The notes beneath the pieces were generated by a model. That model did not search any database and had not been told where the DNA came from. It saw nothing but the letters and a program-made list of their open reading frames with translations. Below are positions 24,641-33,991 of a stretch of DNA of 64,000 bases, piece by piece. Origin of the DNA: DATMNI01 sp963817515 (lineage in GTDB: Bacteria; Acidobacteriota; Terriglobia; Bryobacterales; Bryobacteraceae); the NCBI GenBank assembly GCA_963817515.1, contig CAWFPJ010000024.1:124001-188000 (forward strand), given 5' to 3'. Both the position numbers and the translations under genes were made by a program. The stretch's first letter is position 1; each line of letters begins with the position of its first letter.

Positions 24641-25911
24641 ATGAATTATCCTGACTCCGTCCACTTCCTGTATGCGCTGGGCAACGAAATCAAGACCGCC
24701 AAGCTTGGCCTGGACCGCACGCGCGCAGTCTTAGAGGCACTGGGCAGACCGCAGGACCGCACGCGCTTTGTCCACGTGGCCGGCACCAACGGCAAAGGCT
24801 CCACCTGCGCCATGATCGAAAGCGCGCTGCGGGCCGCTGGCCAGCGTACCGGCCTCTTCACTTCACCGCACTTGAGCCAGCCCACCGAGCGCATTCGCAT
24901 TGCCGGCCAAGCCATCGGAACGGACCAGTTCACCGCTGCGTTCGACCGTATTCACCGGGCCGCCGAGGAATTGCTGGCCGCGGGCGGCATAGACTTCCAC
25001 ACAACCTATTTCGAAACCGTGACCGCCATGGCGCTGCTGGTTTTCGCCGAAGAGCGGGTGGACCGGGTGGTGCTGGAAGTGGGGATGGGCGGCCGCCTGG
25101 ACGCCACCAACGTGATTTCGCCGGAGCTGTGCGTGATCACGCCGGTGGATTTCGACCACGAAGCCTTCCTGGGCAAAAGCCTGGAAGCGATCGCCGGGGA
25201 AAAGGCCGGGATTCTGAAAGCAGGCGTGCCGGCCGTGTTCGCGCGTCAAAGAAAAGAAGCCGGCTGGGTGCTGGACCAGCGGGCAGCGGAACTGGGCGTC
25301 GCCGTAACCCACACTCGGGATTGGCACGTTACCAACTTGGAGTTGGACGCCCGGGGAAGCCGCTTCCGCCTAGTGGGGGAACGCGAACTGCAAATCGCCT
25401 GCCCGCTGGCCGGAGAACACCAGGTTGAGAACGCCGTAACCGCGGCCGCCGCGCTGGTTCGTCTGGAGGTTTCGGACTGCCGCAATCGAGAGCGGCATTG
25501 CCCGTACTCAGTGGCCGGGGCGCCTTGAGCGCGTCAGCCTGAAGCCCGAAATCATTCTCGACGGCGCCCACAATCCCGCAGGTGCGCGGGCGCTGGCCGC
25601 TTACATCGACCGCTTCTATGCGGCACGCCGTGTGCGGCTGATCTACGGCGCCATGCGCGACAAAGCCATCGACGAGATTAGCGGCATCCTGTTCCCGCGC
25701 GCCGCGCAGGTGATTGTCACGGCCCCGGCACAGGCGCGCGCCCTGGCGCCGCAGGCCCTGCGCGAGATCGCCGATCATCGCCGATCTGCGCGTGGCGGCA
25801 TGTCTGCGGGACGCCCTGGCGATGGTCGCCGATGCGCCGGAAGATGATGTCGTCTTCGTCACCGGCTCACTCTTCCTGGTCGCCGAAGCGCGCGAACTGC
25901 TGCTGTTATGA
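24641..25911 (+). pseudogene. folC: Folylpolyglutamate/dihydrofolate synthase, interrupted by two frameshifts
   Basis: Three consecutive frames together give one complete FolC of about 419 residues, normal length. Frame 1 (24641-25477) has the ATP loop VHVAGTNGKGSTCAM, GLFTSPHLSQPTERI and VLEVGMGGRLDATNV. A spare T near 25478 then shifts the frame; reading on gives AAIESGIARTQWPGRLERVS and ILDGAHNPAGARAL. A 10-bp duplication at 25767-25786 shifts it again, after which VTGSLFLVAEARELLLL ends the protein at TGA 25909. Without repair the product stops at 25528, missing its C-terminal domain. FolC is normally essential, so sequence error or a second copy elsewhere should be considered. Linked to accD upstream and plsC downstream. 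Confidence 0.85.
25767..25786 (+). repeat. 10-bp tandem duplication disrupting folC
   Basis: ATCGCCGATC appears twice in direct succession (25767-25776, 25777-25786). Removing one copy restores REIADLRVAACLRDAL and the correct frame to the C-terminus, so the duplication is the direct cause of the second folC frameshift. Confidence 0.85.
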
Positions 25912-25924
25912 TTGGGGCGAAACC

Positions 25925-26638
25925 ATGAGTTTGCTGCGCTCCTGGCTGTTCTCCGCGCCTCTGATAATGCTTTCCACCATCGTGATGGGGACCATTTCGC
26001 TGGTCGATTCTTTCTTTGACGCGACCGGCAATTCGCAGCACCGCCTGGCGCGCATCTGGGCCAAAATGCTGCTGGCCGTGAGCTTCATCCGGGTACGCGC
26101 CGAGGGTCTGGAGAAACTCGACCCCAACGCCAGCTACGTCTTCGTAGCCAACCATGGAAGCTTGATGGACATCCCGGCAATCCTTTCGCAGCTGCCGCAC
26201 CAGTTCCGCTTCTTCGCCAAAAAGTCGTTATACAGGATTCCATTTTTGGGCACCCATCTCCACCGCGCCGGGCATCTACCGGTGGACCGCTCAAGCGCGC
26301 GCGCATCGCTCAAGAGCATGAGCCAGGGCGCCAGGATCATCGCCGAGCGCGGCATTTCGATGCTGCTTTTTCCCGAGGGCGGGCGGTCGGCCGAAGGGCT
26401 GCGGGAGTTTAAGGAAGGCGCCGTTTATATCGCGATCAAGGCCGGCGTGCCGATTGTGCCGATGGCCGTCGTGGGGATGCGCGATCTGCTCCCCATGGGG
26501 TCGGCCCACATCCGAAGCGGCAGCGTGGTGTTGCGGATTGGCGACCCCATTCCCACCCGCGGGCTAAAGCTCGACCAGCGCGACGAGTTAACACAGCGTC
26601 TCTATGCTGAGGTGGCGCGCATGCTGGAGGCGCGTTAA
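25925..26638 (+). CDS. plsC: 1-acyl-sn-glycerol-3-phosphate acyltransferase
   Basis: 237 residues. Acylates lysophosphatidate to phosphatidate at the inner membrane. I chose the ATG at 25925, 13 bp after the folC stop, which gives an N-terminal hydrophobic anchor (about residues 8-28). Acyltransferase motifs: NHGSLMD (H-x4-D, about 78-84), FFAKKSLYRIPFLG, LFPEGGRSAEG (the EGxR motif) and VPIVPMAVVG. A longer frame beginning at 25832 overlaps folC and is unlikely to be used. Confidence 0.93.
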   Translation: MSLLRSWLFSAPLIMLSTIVMGTISLVDSFFDATGNSQHRLARIWAKMLLAVSFIRVRAEGLEKLDPNASYVFVANHGSLMDIPAILSQLPHQFRFFAKKSLYRIPFLGTHLHRAGHLPVDRSSARASLKSMSQGARIIAERGISMLLFPEGGRSAEGLREFKEGAVYIAIKAGVPIVPMAVVGMRDLLPMGSAHIRSGSVVLRIGDPIPTRGLKLDQRDELTQRLYAEVARMLEAR

Positions 26639-26647
26639 CCTCAAGCT

Positions 26648-28767
26648 ATGCGCACGTTCGCGCTCCTGCTGGCCGCCGCGTTATGCTCCACAGGCGCCGA
26701 ATTCACTACCTATATCGGAGACGCCAACGATTACCGCGTGGCGCGCGTAGTGGCCGACGGGCAGGGAATACGTACATTGCCGGAAGCCGGATCGCGCTCC
26801 CCGGCCGAGTCCGTTCTTGCTTCAGTTCGCCGAGAGCTTCGTCATGAAGCTCGATACCACCGGCAAGGTCGTGCTGTTCGCGGTCTTCAGTGGAAAGGGC
26901 GCCGACGCCATCAGCGATATGGCCATCGATCCGGCGGGCAACATTTATGTCGCGGGCTCCACGTCGTCAGTGAATCTGCCGTTGCACAACGCGTTCCAAT
27001 CCACGCCCGGCCCTGGCTTCGTTATCAAGTTCAATCCGGATGCGACCCAGATGATCTACTCGACGTACTTTCCGGGCACCATAGCCGCCCTGGCTGTGGA
27101 TAGTGCGGGCAGCGTCTACGTCACCGGGCTCACCAGCGCGGCGAACTTCCCGGTGACTGCAGGACTGCCGGCCGCAAGCGTGGGTAGTGGCCCGCCTACC
27201 GTCTTCGGGGCCTTCCTCACCAAGCTCTCGCCCGCGGGAGATAAGATCCTCTATTCCACCGTGATCGCAGGCCACGGCAAAGATTGCGGCTCCGGCAGTT
27301 CCTGCTTCCTGAGCCAAAGATATACGGCAGGTGTGGCGGTGGCCGTCGATGCCGCAGGCAGCGCGTATATCGCCGGCAACACCGACACCACCGATCTGCC
27401 CGCTACAACCGGCGCGTTTCTGGAGCACGGCACCGGGGCCTTCGTCGCCAGAGTCGAACACGGCGGGAACGGCTCTGGCGTATCTCACGCTGATCGGCTC
27501 CACGAACTACATCCTGGCGCCCTTCAACAGTCCCGCCAATTCCGCATCGGCGCTGGCAGTGGATGCGGCGGGCAACGTTTACCTGGCGGGTTCCACGTCA
27601 GACCCCAGGTTTCCCGCTACTGCCGGCGCCTATCAAGCGGCCTTCGCAGGCCCGGCGACTGCCCCGGTGTATCCGCCCCCGCCCTCTGATGCCTTCGTTG
27701 CCAAACTCAACCCAGCCGGTTCCGCCATGGTGTGGGCCACCTTCGTCGGCGGTAAGAATGGGGATCGAGCCAACGCCCTGGCCGTGGATGGCAGTGGAAA
27801 CATATGGCTGACAGGCACTACGGCTTCGTCCGACTTTCCCAACTCACAGGGCTGGACACAGGGCGGCGATTTCATCGCCGGGCTGAGTGCCACCGGAGCT
27901 GCCCTCCTTTACGCGGCACGCTACCCCAACGACACGGTAGCGCAAACCATCGCCGCGGATTCCTCAGGCACGATTCACGCGGCCGGTTCCACCGGGATGA
28001 TCTCCACGATCGCACCGTCGCAAAATCCCACCATGCGCATCTTCGGTATTACCAACGCGGCTTTTGGCCCGCTCAGCGGACGCGTTGCGCCGGGCGAAGT
28101 CATCTCGATCTACGGGCCGCACATCGGCCCCGCCGCGCCCGCCACCGCCACGCCTGACCGTTCCGGCCACATGCCGACATCGCTGGCAGGCGTACAGGTT
28201 CTCTTGAATGACTCGCCGATACCGCTGCTCTACGTCTCCGACTCCCAAATTAATGCGGTCCTCCCTCTTGGCATTTCTCCTGGCTCCGGCTTTTCAGGCT
28301 TTCTCCTCTTCTCGCCCGGCAGTTCCGGCAGTGCGCGAGTCCGCGTATCTTCCAGCGGCAAGACCAGTACCGACTTCACCGCCACAATCGTCCCCGCAGA
28401 TCCGCAGATCTTCCAGAGCCCCAACGGAGCCGCCGAGGCTGTGAATCAGGACGGCACGCTGAACTCCGCCGATCATCCGGCGAAGGCCGGCTCAATTCTG
28501 TCCATCTGGGCCACAGGCGCGGGCATAACCCCGGTCTTCACCCTGGGGGGAGATGGCCAGATCGCCACCTCAGCCGACGATTTCGAGTGTTGCGCCGTCT
28601 ACCTCGGAAACACGCCGCTGCACGTGCTCTACTCAGGTGCGGCGCCGGGCATTGTGATGGGCGTTGTGCAGATCAATTTCCAACTGCCGGCGCAGATTGC
28701 CGCTCCCTCCATCTCCATCTTCGCCGGTGGCCGCTTCTCCCGCCCGGTCCAGATCTACGTTCAATGA
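26648..28767 (+). pseudogene. Secreted SBBP beta-propeller repeat protein with Solibacter-type C-terminal domain, frameshifted
   Basis: An N-terminal signal peptide (MRTFALLLAAALCSTGAEF) begins in one frame at 26648; near 26766 the repeat sequence NTYIAGSR moves to a second frame, near 26795 FAESFVMKLDTTGKVV continues in a third, and near 27459 the frame shifts back, continuing uninterrupted to 28767. Joined, about 705 residues. SBBP-type units are plain: MAIDPAGNIYVAGST, VAVDAAGSAYIAGNT, LAVDAAGNVYLAGST and AVDGSGNIWLTGTT. The last 240 residues (ITNAAFGPLSGRVAPGEVIS, YVSDSQINAVLP) are the C-terminal domain characteristic of Solibacter secreted proteins. At least three indels suggest decay or poor sequence. 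The stop overlaps the next start (ATGA). Confidence 0.8.
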
Positions 28768-30185
28768 CCGGCCACCGCAAACTCGCCCTCCTCGCGCTTG
28801 CGTGCACGCTTCCGCTCTGCGCCCCGGCCGCCGGCCAGGATCCCTGGCTGCTGATCAAATCCGCCAACTTCGAACTCTTCACCAGCGCCGGGGAACAGAG
28901 TGGCCGCGACCTGATCAAGCGTTTCGAACAGGTCCGCAGCTTCTTCATGCAGGCCTTCGGCTCCCATCTCGCCGCTGCCAAACCGGTGCGCATCATCGCC
29001 TTTCATTCCGAAAAAGAATTCCGGCCCTATCGCCCCAATGAGATTGCCACTGCCTTCTACCGGCCCGGCGCCGAACACGATTTCATCGTGATGCAGAACT
29101 CCCCGAACGACCGCTACGATGCCACCGTGCACGAATTCACGCACCTCATGATTCATCAGTCCGCCCAGGTGGTTCCGGTCTGGCTGAATGAAGGCATGGC
29201 TGAGCTGTATTCGAACCTGGCGCCGTCCGGCTCAAAGATCGTCGTCGGCGGCATGATTGCCGGACGCGTCGAAACGCTCGCGTTCGAGAAATGGATCGAC
29301 CTGCGCGTGCTGGTCGCGGCGGATCACAACTCGCCGCTCTATCACGAAAAGTCGAAAGCCGGCATGTTTTATGCCGAAAGTTGGGCGCTGACCCACATGC
29401 TCAACCTCGACGCCGCCTATCGCCCCCGGCTTCGCGCCATGGTGGAGGCTCTCAAGGACGGCGACACGGCCGCGGCTTTTCAGCGCGCCTACGGCAAGCC
29501 CATCGAGCGCGTACAGGACGATCTTCGCGCTTACCTCAAACGCAGCAACCTCAACGCCGCGGTTTTCGATATCCAACTGCCGACGTCAGTGGATTCGCCC
29601 CAGATCGAAACCGGCGCCAGCCTCGCAGCGCGGCTCGCCCTGGCGGAACTGCTGGCCAATAATCGCGACAAGCTCAGCCAGGCGCAGGCCGCATATCAAC
29701 AACTGGCGCACGACTATCCCGACAGTTGGGAAGTGGAAGAAGCCTGGGCGCAGTTCAGTTTTCGCCAGCGCAAGAATGAGGAGGCCCTGGGCCATTTCGC
29801 GCGCGCCGCCGAGCTTGGATGCCGGCACCCGCGAACGTTCATGGACTACGCGCGCATCCTTGAATACAACCGGCGCGACCAGGATGCCGTCGCCGCGTTG
29901 CAGACCGCCGCCAGGCTCGACCCCGGGCTCGAAGAAGCGCATCTCGAACTCGGCCTCGCTTATGTGCGCATCGCCAGCTTCGCGGACGCTATGGCCGAAT
30001 TCGCGCAAGTGAAGCAGGTCACACCCGCCCAGGCGTCGCGTTATTTCTACAACCTGGCCTACGCCAGCTATCGTTTGGGCGACGCAGCCAAGGCCCGCGC
30101 CTTCATCGAAAAAGGCCGGCCCTACGCCACCAACCCGGAAGAGGCCGCCCAACTGGACCGGCTTCGGCAGGCCTTGGATCACTAG
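28764..30185 (+). CDS. Secreted gluzincin-type peptidase (peptidase MA-like) with C-terminal TPR repeats
   Basis: 473 residues. Start ATG 28764 overlaps the previous stop and opens a signal peptide (MTGHRKLALLALACTLPLCA, cleavage near AAGQ). Residues about 25-270 form a peptidase-MA-like domain with zinc motif HEFTH (about 122-126) and a downstream glutamate in NEGMAELYSN, i.e. the gluzincin HExxH...NExxAE arrangement; ESWALTHML follows. The C-terminal 180 residues are TPR units (AQAAYQQLAHDYPDSWEVEE, ALGHFARAAELGCRHPRTFM, AVAALQTAARLDPGLEEAHL). Active-site residues look intact, in contrast to the M1-like protein at 51 kb. Probably periplasmic. Confidence 0.85.
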   Translation: MTGHRKLALLALACTLPLCAPAAGQDPWLLIKSANFELFTSAGEQSGRDLIKRFEQVRSFFMQAFGSHLAAAKPVRIIAFHSEKEFRPYRPNEIATAFYRPGAEHDFIVMQNSPNDRYDATVHEFTHLMIHQSAQVVPVWLNEGMAELYSNLAPSGSKIVVGGMIAGRVETLAFEKWIDLRVLVAADHNSPLYHEKSKAGMFYAESWALTHMLNLDAAYRPRLRAMVEALKDGDTAAAFQRAYGKPIERVQDDLRAYLKRSNLNAAVFDIQLPTSVDSPQIETGASLAARLALAELLANNRDKLSQAQAAYQQLAHDYPDSWEVEEAWAQFSFRQRKNEEALGHFARAAELGCRHPRTFMDYARILEYNRRDQDAVAALQTAARLDPGLEEAHLELGLAYVRIASFADAMAEFAQVKQVTPAQASRYFYNLAYASYRLGDAAKARAFIEKGRPYATNPEEAAQLDRLRQALDH

Positions 30186-30188
30186 CCG

Positions 30189-30542
30189 TCAATCGGGATC
30201 GAAGTGCCGGTCCACATACATCCACAGCACGCGTGCAAAGCGCGTCACTACTGGAACGAACGGTAGATAGGTGACGAACGCGGCTACCACCACTAAGTCA
30301 AATCGCCACGATGTGAACCGCCAGAACAAGAGAATCAGCACCAGCACCGGCGGGATCGACAACATGTAACTGAAGTACATCGCGCCCAGAAAATATCCCG
30401 GCTCGCGTTCAAATTTCAGCCCGCACACCGGGCAGCGCTCATGCATCGCCAAATATCCGCGCAGCAGCGATGCGCGGAAGATCGGCCCCCGCAGGCAGCG
30501 AGGGCAGGCTTCATGCGCGATGGCGCTGAAGGGTATGGTCAC
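30189..30542 (-). CDS. DUF983 family membrane protein
   Basis: 117 residues. Two cysteine pairs near the N-terminus (CPRCLRG, about residues 13-19, and CPVCGLKFEREPGYFLGAMY, about 37-56) followed by two membrane helices (about 54-76 and 82-105) are the DUF983 pattern. Function of the family is not established; members are often near cytochrome oxidase genes, which is not the case here. Stops are 3 bp apart from the convergent TPR peptidase gene. Confidence 0.85.
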   Translation of the reverse strand: MTIPFSAIAHEACPRCLRGPIFRASLLRGYLAMHERCPVCGLKFEREPGYFLGAMYFSYMLSIPPVLVLILLFWRFTSWRFDLVVVAAFVTYLPFVPVVTRFARVLWMYVDRHFDPD

Positions 30543-30566
30543 TTCTTGAGGATAGCGCCTGGCATC

Positions 30567-31379
30567 TTACAACACCCGAATCTTAATATTCTTAAACCAG
30601 GCATCGCTTTCATGATTTTGCAGCGAGATCTGACAGGCCTGGCGCGGATGCTTAACCAGCAAAACATAAATCGGAGATCCCACGCCCCATCGCTTGGCAG
30701 TGCCCTTCGCCACCTCCGGCGCATTCAAACTTGCGTCCACCAGCTTTTCGCCGTTCAGCCAATGCTCCACGTGGTCGCCCTTCACCACCAGGCGCGAATG
30801 GTTCCACTGGCCCACCGCGCGCGTCGTATCTTTCGCCGGCGGAAACATGTCGTAAAGCGCGCCCGTCTGGTGGGTGGCGCCATTTAACGCATCGGGGTTG
30901 CTGGCGTTGTCCAGCATCTGGTATTCATATCCGACCACGTACTCCTGTCCCTTCGCCGGGCGGTCGGTCCGCTTATTCCGGAAGGACTCGTTGGCGCGAT
31001 CCTCGAACTTGGCTTTCGATCCGGACTCGTCCATCAAAAACGCGCGATCCTGAATGCGATACTTGACACCGCTGTTGCCGCCGGGCGAGATCTTCCAATC
31101 GAACTCCAATTCGAAATCGGTGAAAGTCTCTTTGGTAAAAAGATCTTCGACGATCCGTGCATGCTGTAACGACTTCAAGCAGCCGTCTTCCACGGTGAAC
31201 GAATCTCCCGGAGGCGATTTCTTCGTAGGGTCTTCCCAGTTGGCGTAGGTCTTGCCATCGAAAAGGAGGCGCCACCCGGCGGTCTTCTCCTTCGCCGTCA
31301 GTTGATTATCCGCGGCCCGCAGGCTTCCCGAAGCCAGCAAGGCGCAGGCCATGGCGCCCATCCGGAACATGTTGTTCAT
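30567..31379 (-). CDS. Secreted DUF1080 protein (3-keto-disaccharide hydrolase family)
   Basis: 270 residues with signal peptide (MNNMFRMGAMACALLASGSL, cleavage near RAA). The concanavalin-like fold is marked by GWRLLFDGKTYANWEDPTKK (about residues 35-54), FTDFELEFDWKISPGGNSGV (about 91-110), GYEYQMLDNASNP and WNHSRLVVKGDHVEHWLNGE. The family is now named 3-keto-disaccharide hydrolase; ThuA-like proteins, such as the one at 14.6 kb, often work in the same glycoside pathways. Monocistronic by spacing, divergent from the 31483 gene. Confidence 0.88.
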   Translation of the reverse strand: MNNMFRMGAMACALLASGSLRAADNQLTAKEKTAGWRLLFDGKTYANWEDPTKKSPPGDSFTVEDGCLKSLQHARIVEDLFTKETFTDFELEFDWKISPGGNSGVKYRIQDRAFLMDESGSKAKFEDRANESFRNKRTDRPAKGQEYVVGYEYQMLDNASNPDALNGATHQTGALYDMFPPAKDTTRAVGQWNHSRLVVKGDHVEHWLNGEKLVDASLNAPEVAKGTAKRWGVGSPIYVLLVKHPRQACQISLQNHESDAWFKNIKIRVL

Positions 31380-31482
31380 GCGATTATTCTGCCATGTTTC
31401 GGCTGGACCTGTGAATGGTTAACAGTATTTTGCTAACTTCCGCGGTCTGGTCTTCACCGCCGAAGAAGCATTATAAATTGGT

Positions 31483-32499
31483 ATGCGGTATTGTTTACTT
31501 TTCCTGCTGACTGCCCACGCTGCGATCGCCGGCGACAACGCTCTGCCGAATTTTCTGCCGCCGGGGATCAAGGTGATGTTCGGCGTCCAGGTGCGCCGCA
31601 TCGCCAGTTCGCCCCTGGCCCAGGGGTTCACCCAGGATGCCGCCGCGCTGGGCCGCGCAGGAGACTGGCAGAAGGTCGTCTCAAAGGCCGGCTTCGACCC
31701 CATGAAAGACATTGACGTGAAAGACATTGACGAAGTGCTGATGGCATCCACCAGTGCCGGCGTCCAGGGCCAGACTCCGCCCATGCTCCTGATAGCCCGC
31801 GGCAATTTCAACATGGAGCAATTCGCGGAGCATGCCAAGCCCTACCAAGGGGTCCCGGTCCTGGAGGGCGGCGCGGGTTCTACCGGCGCGATCGCGATGT
31901 TCGATGCGTCCACCGTGATCATGGGCACTCTGCCTGAGGTTCATGCTGCTATTGACCGGCGCGGTGCGGGTGCGCCACTCGATCCTACTCTTGCGGCCGC
32001 AGTCGCCTCCCTGCGGGGCCGTTATGACATCTGGGGATTGGGCGATAAGCCCTCCAGCTTGATGCCTGCGGGCGAGAAGCCGGGGAACGTCGATGCCGGC
32101 CTCGATTCTATCGATCACTTTCAGTTCGGCATCTCATTGAGCCATGGGTTGGAACTCAGCGCTGAGCTGCATGCGGCCTCCGCCAAGGACGTGGAAAAAC
32201 TCACCGCTTCCATAGGGTTCATCGAAATGATGATGAAATTCCAACAGCCGGCGGCCAATTCCCCCAAGTTTGATGTCAGCGCGAACAACGGAACCATCAA
32301 GCTGGCGCTGGCAATTCCCGAGGTGGAGTTTAATAAGATGATCGAAACTCAGCGCATGGCGTTGAAGCAGCGGCCGGCGTTGAAACAGCAACCGGCGCAG
32401 AAAGCGGCGAATGCCGGCACGGATACCGCCATCACGATCATCGCCCCCGCCTACACCGGCGGAACCACTGTGTTTACGCTGCCCGGCAGACGGCCGTAA
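31483..32499 (+). CDS. Secreted protein of unknown function
   Basis: 338 residues with a short signal peptide (MRYCLLFLLTAHAAIAG). The body reads as alternating strands and helices (LPPGIKVMFGVQVRRIASSP, EVLMASTSAGVQGQTPPMLL, VPVLEGGAGSTGAIAMFDAS) without cysteines or enzymatic motifs; this is like the DUF3352-style adhesin-like proteins, but I cannot confirm the family. A small internal repeat (MKDIDVKDIDEV, about residues 74-85) and a Gln/Lys-rich stretch near 290-310 (KQRPALKQQPAQK) are seen. Followed by a small membrane protein 26 bp away. Confidence 0.6.
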   Translation: MRYCLLFLLTAHAAIAGDNALPNFLPPGIKVMFGVQVRRIASSPLAQGFTQDAAALGRAGDWQKVVSKAGFDPMKDIDVKDIDEVLMASTSAGVQGQTPPMLLIARGNFNMEQFAEHAKPYQGVPVLEGGAGSTGAIAMFDASTVIMGTLPEVHAAIDRRGAGAPLDPTLAAAVASLRGRYDIWGLGDKPSSLMPAGEKPGNVDAGLDSIDHFQFGISLSHGLELSAELHAASAKDVEKLTASIGFIEMMMKFQQPAANSPKFDVSANNGTIKLALAIPEVEFNKMIETQRMALKQRPALKQQPAQKAANAGTDTAITIIAPAYTGGTTVFTLPGRRP

Positions 32500-32525
32500 G
32501 CGCCAGCCGGCGAACCGGACAAAAC

Positions 32526-32840
32526 ATGATTCCATTTCTCCCTCAGAGGGATTTTCCAGCGCCCTCCATGGCGGTCTTTTTTTCATTGCAGGCGCTCGAT
32601 GTGCTGACCACGTTGATCGGCCTGCGCCTGGGGGCCGGCGAGGCCAGCTTCTTCGTGGCCCGGATGATAAGGCTCGGCCCCTTGACGGGACTGCTGGTCG
32701 CCAAGTGTTTCGCGCTGGTCCTGGTGGGCGCCGCTATCCGCTTCAAGCGCACCCGCGTGATCGTGTTCCTGAATTACTGGTTTGCGGCGATCATCACCTG
32801 GAACCTGGTGACCATTCTAAGATCCGCTATGGCACAGTAA
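32526..32840 (+). CDS. DUF5658-like small membrane protein
   Basis: 104 residues with three hydrophobic segments (about 15-35, 52-72 and 78-98). FFSLQALDVLTTLIGLRLGA near the start, with the QxxDxxTT pattern, and ARMIRLGPLTGLLVAKCFAL resemble the DUF5658 family of unknown function. ATG at 32526, 26 bp after the preceding gene, probably co-transcribed. Confidence 0.6.
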   Translation: MIPFLPQRDFPAPSMAVFFSLQALDVLTTLIGLRLGAGEASFFVARMIRLGPLTGLLVAKCFALVLVGAAIRFKRTRVIVFLNYWFAAIITWNLVTILRSAMAQ

Positions 32841-32889
32841 TGGCGGCCGCGGCTGGCGCACCCGCCCCGGCCACCATCACCACCCCCGA

Positions 32890-33306
32890 TTAGCGGCCCC
32901 TGAAGCCATTTTGGTTGCTATGTCCGTACTGGCGGCCGCGATCATGACCACCGCGGTCAAAACCCCGGCTCACGCTTCCCTGCCGATAAGCATTGCCGTG
33001 GAATGGCTGTGCATAGCGGGGGGCAGCCACGTATCCGCCGCGGTATCCAGACCGGTACCCACCGACGAATGCCGGCCTCGCCCAGTATCCCGCCACCCAC
33101 GTGTTGCGGCCGCCGTATGGCGACCAATAGCCGTCCACCCAGCTATAATCCGGACCTGGACAGGGCGGCACTACGGCTTGAACGGAAGGATACCCGGGGT
33201 AGTAGCCAGGCGCATATCCTCCGATACCGACGCCGATTGAAAGCCGGGATTGGGCAAACACCGAACCTCCGGCCAAAAGCACCATCGCCAACAGTTTCGT
33301 TTTCAT
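32890..33306 (-). CDS. Secreted Gly/Tyr-rich protein with WVxGYW motifs
   Basis: 138 residues from ATG 33306, chosen because a signal peptide (MKTKLLAMVLLAGGSVFAQ) begins there; the frame extends upstream without a plausible start. Mature part contains SWVDGYWSPYGGRNTWVAGY, i.e. two WVxGYW units as in YXWGXW-type envelope proteins, then a Gly/Arg/Tyr/His-rich tail (RGFDRGGHDRGRQYGHS). Probably a small cell-surface or periplasmic protein; function unknown. Confidence 0.65.
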   Translation of the reverse strand: MKTKLLAMVLLAGGSVFAQSRLSIGVGIGGYAPGYYPGYPSVQAVVPPCPGPDYSWVDGYWSPYGGRNTWVAGYWARPAFVGGYRSGYRGGYVAAPRYAQPFHGNAYRQGSVSRGFDRGGHDRGRQYGHSNQNGFRGR

Positions 33307-33602
33307 ATCGTCCTTCCCCCTGCACAAGTTAAATGCACTCCGCGGGCCAGAGTCTAAGTGCTTCAGAATGTTCCAATCTGAGCTGCTTGCTCTTCCTGCG
33401 GATGGCTGTAGGGCACCGGTGCTGGTGCTTTTCGGGCAGCGCATCGCTGCGGTTCACTTTGGTTAGCGTAACCACTGATGCATTAGGCATATCTAGACGG
33501 ATTCGCGAAGCTGAGGTAACTTTACATCGTACTCAGCCGTGACCGAGAGGTTACGAAAACAAATAGCGCAGCATCACTACCTACATTCTGGAGGATACAC
33601 AA
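33307..33602. other. 296-bp gene-free stretch with two short hairpins
   Basis: Between the divergent Gly/Tyr-rich gene and the Flp pilin gene. Two small perfect hairpins lie at 33436-33450 (GCAGCG-CAT-CGCTGC) and 33461-33473 (GGTTA-GCG-TAACC). A 69-codon frame here has no start-site support and no recognisable product. The pilin ribosome-binding site GGAGG lies just before 33603. No convincing promoter was seen. Confidence 0.5.
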
Positions 33603-33785
33603 ATGGCTTTTTTGAACAACTTATGGAACGACGAGCAGGGACAGGACCTGATCGAGTACACACTGCTGATGGCGTTCGTGGCATTGGCCTCAGCGGCTCT
33701 TTTCATCGGCGCCGGCGGCAGCATCAAGGGCATCTGGACAACCACCAACACTCAGCTCACGGCTGCGAACGCTGCGGCCAGCTAA
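33603..33785 (+). CDS. Flp/Fap-type pilin
   Basis: 60 residues. Short basic/acidic leader (MAFLNNLWNDEQ), then GQDLIEYTLLMAFVALASAA: the G(Q)-D-L-I-E-Y motif with Glu at position 5 relative to the cleavage after Gly is the class IVb Flp pilin signature, followed by a single hydrophobic helix. A prepilin peptidase would cleave after the Gly. GGAGG lies 8 bases before the ATG and a strong terminator follows, so the gene is a single-gene transcript; no tad/cpa assembly genes are in the window. Confidence 0.88.
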   Translation: MAFLNNLWNDEQGQDLIEYTLLMAFVALASAALFIGAGGSIKGIWTTTNTQLTAANAAAS

Positions 33786-33804
33786 AATCACTCGGGTATC
33801 TGGA

Positions 33805-33844
33805 GAGTGGCGCTTCTGCTTAACAGCGATCGCGCCACTCTTTC
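33805..33844 (+). terminator. Rho-independent terminator of the Flp pilin gene
   Basis: AGAGTGGCGC (33804-33813) pairs perfectly with GCGCCACTCT (33832-33841), loop 18 bases, followed by TTTCTC. It begins 19 bp after the pilin stop codon. Confidence 0.72.
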
Positions 33845-33991
33845 TCACACCAAACATACCGCTGTGAAACGCGGAACCAGCGCCCGCTTCTGCTCCTGCC
33901 TACCTCACGGCTGAACCTTCTTTCCGCGACGTCATATTCCTGCTAATTGCTAACCCTGAATCGCTGTTACCGTTCCGAATCCGGCCGAGGC

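Noticed and set aside
33333..33542. 69-codon frame upstream of the pilin
   Set aside because: No ribosome-binding site, Cys/Ser-rich random composition and overlap with hairpins.
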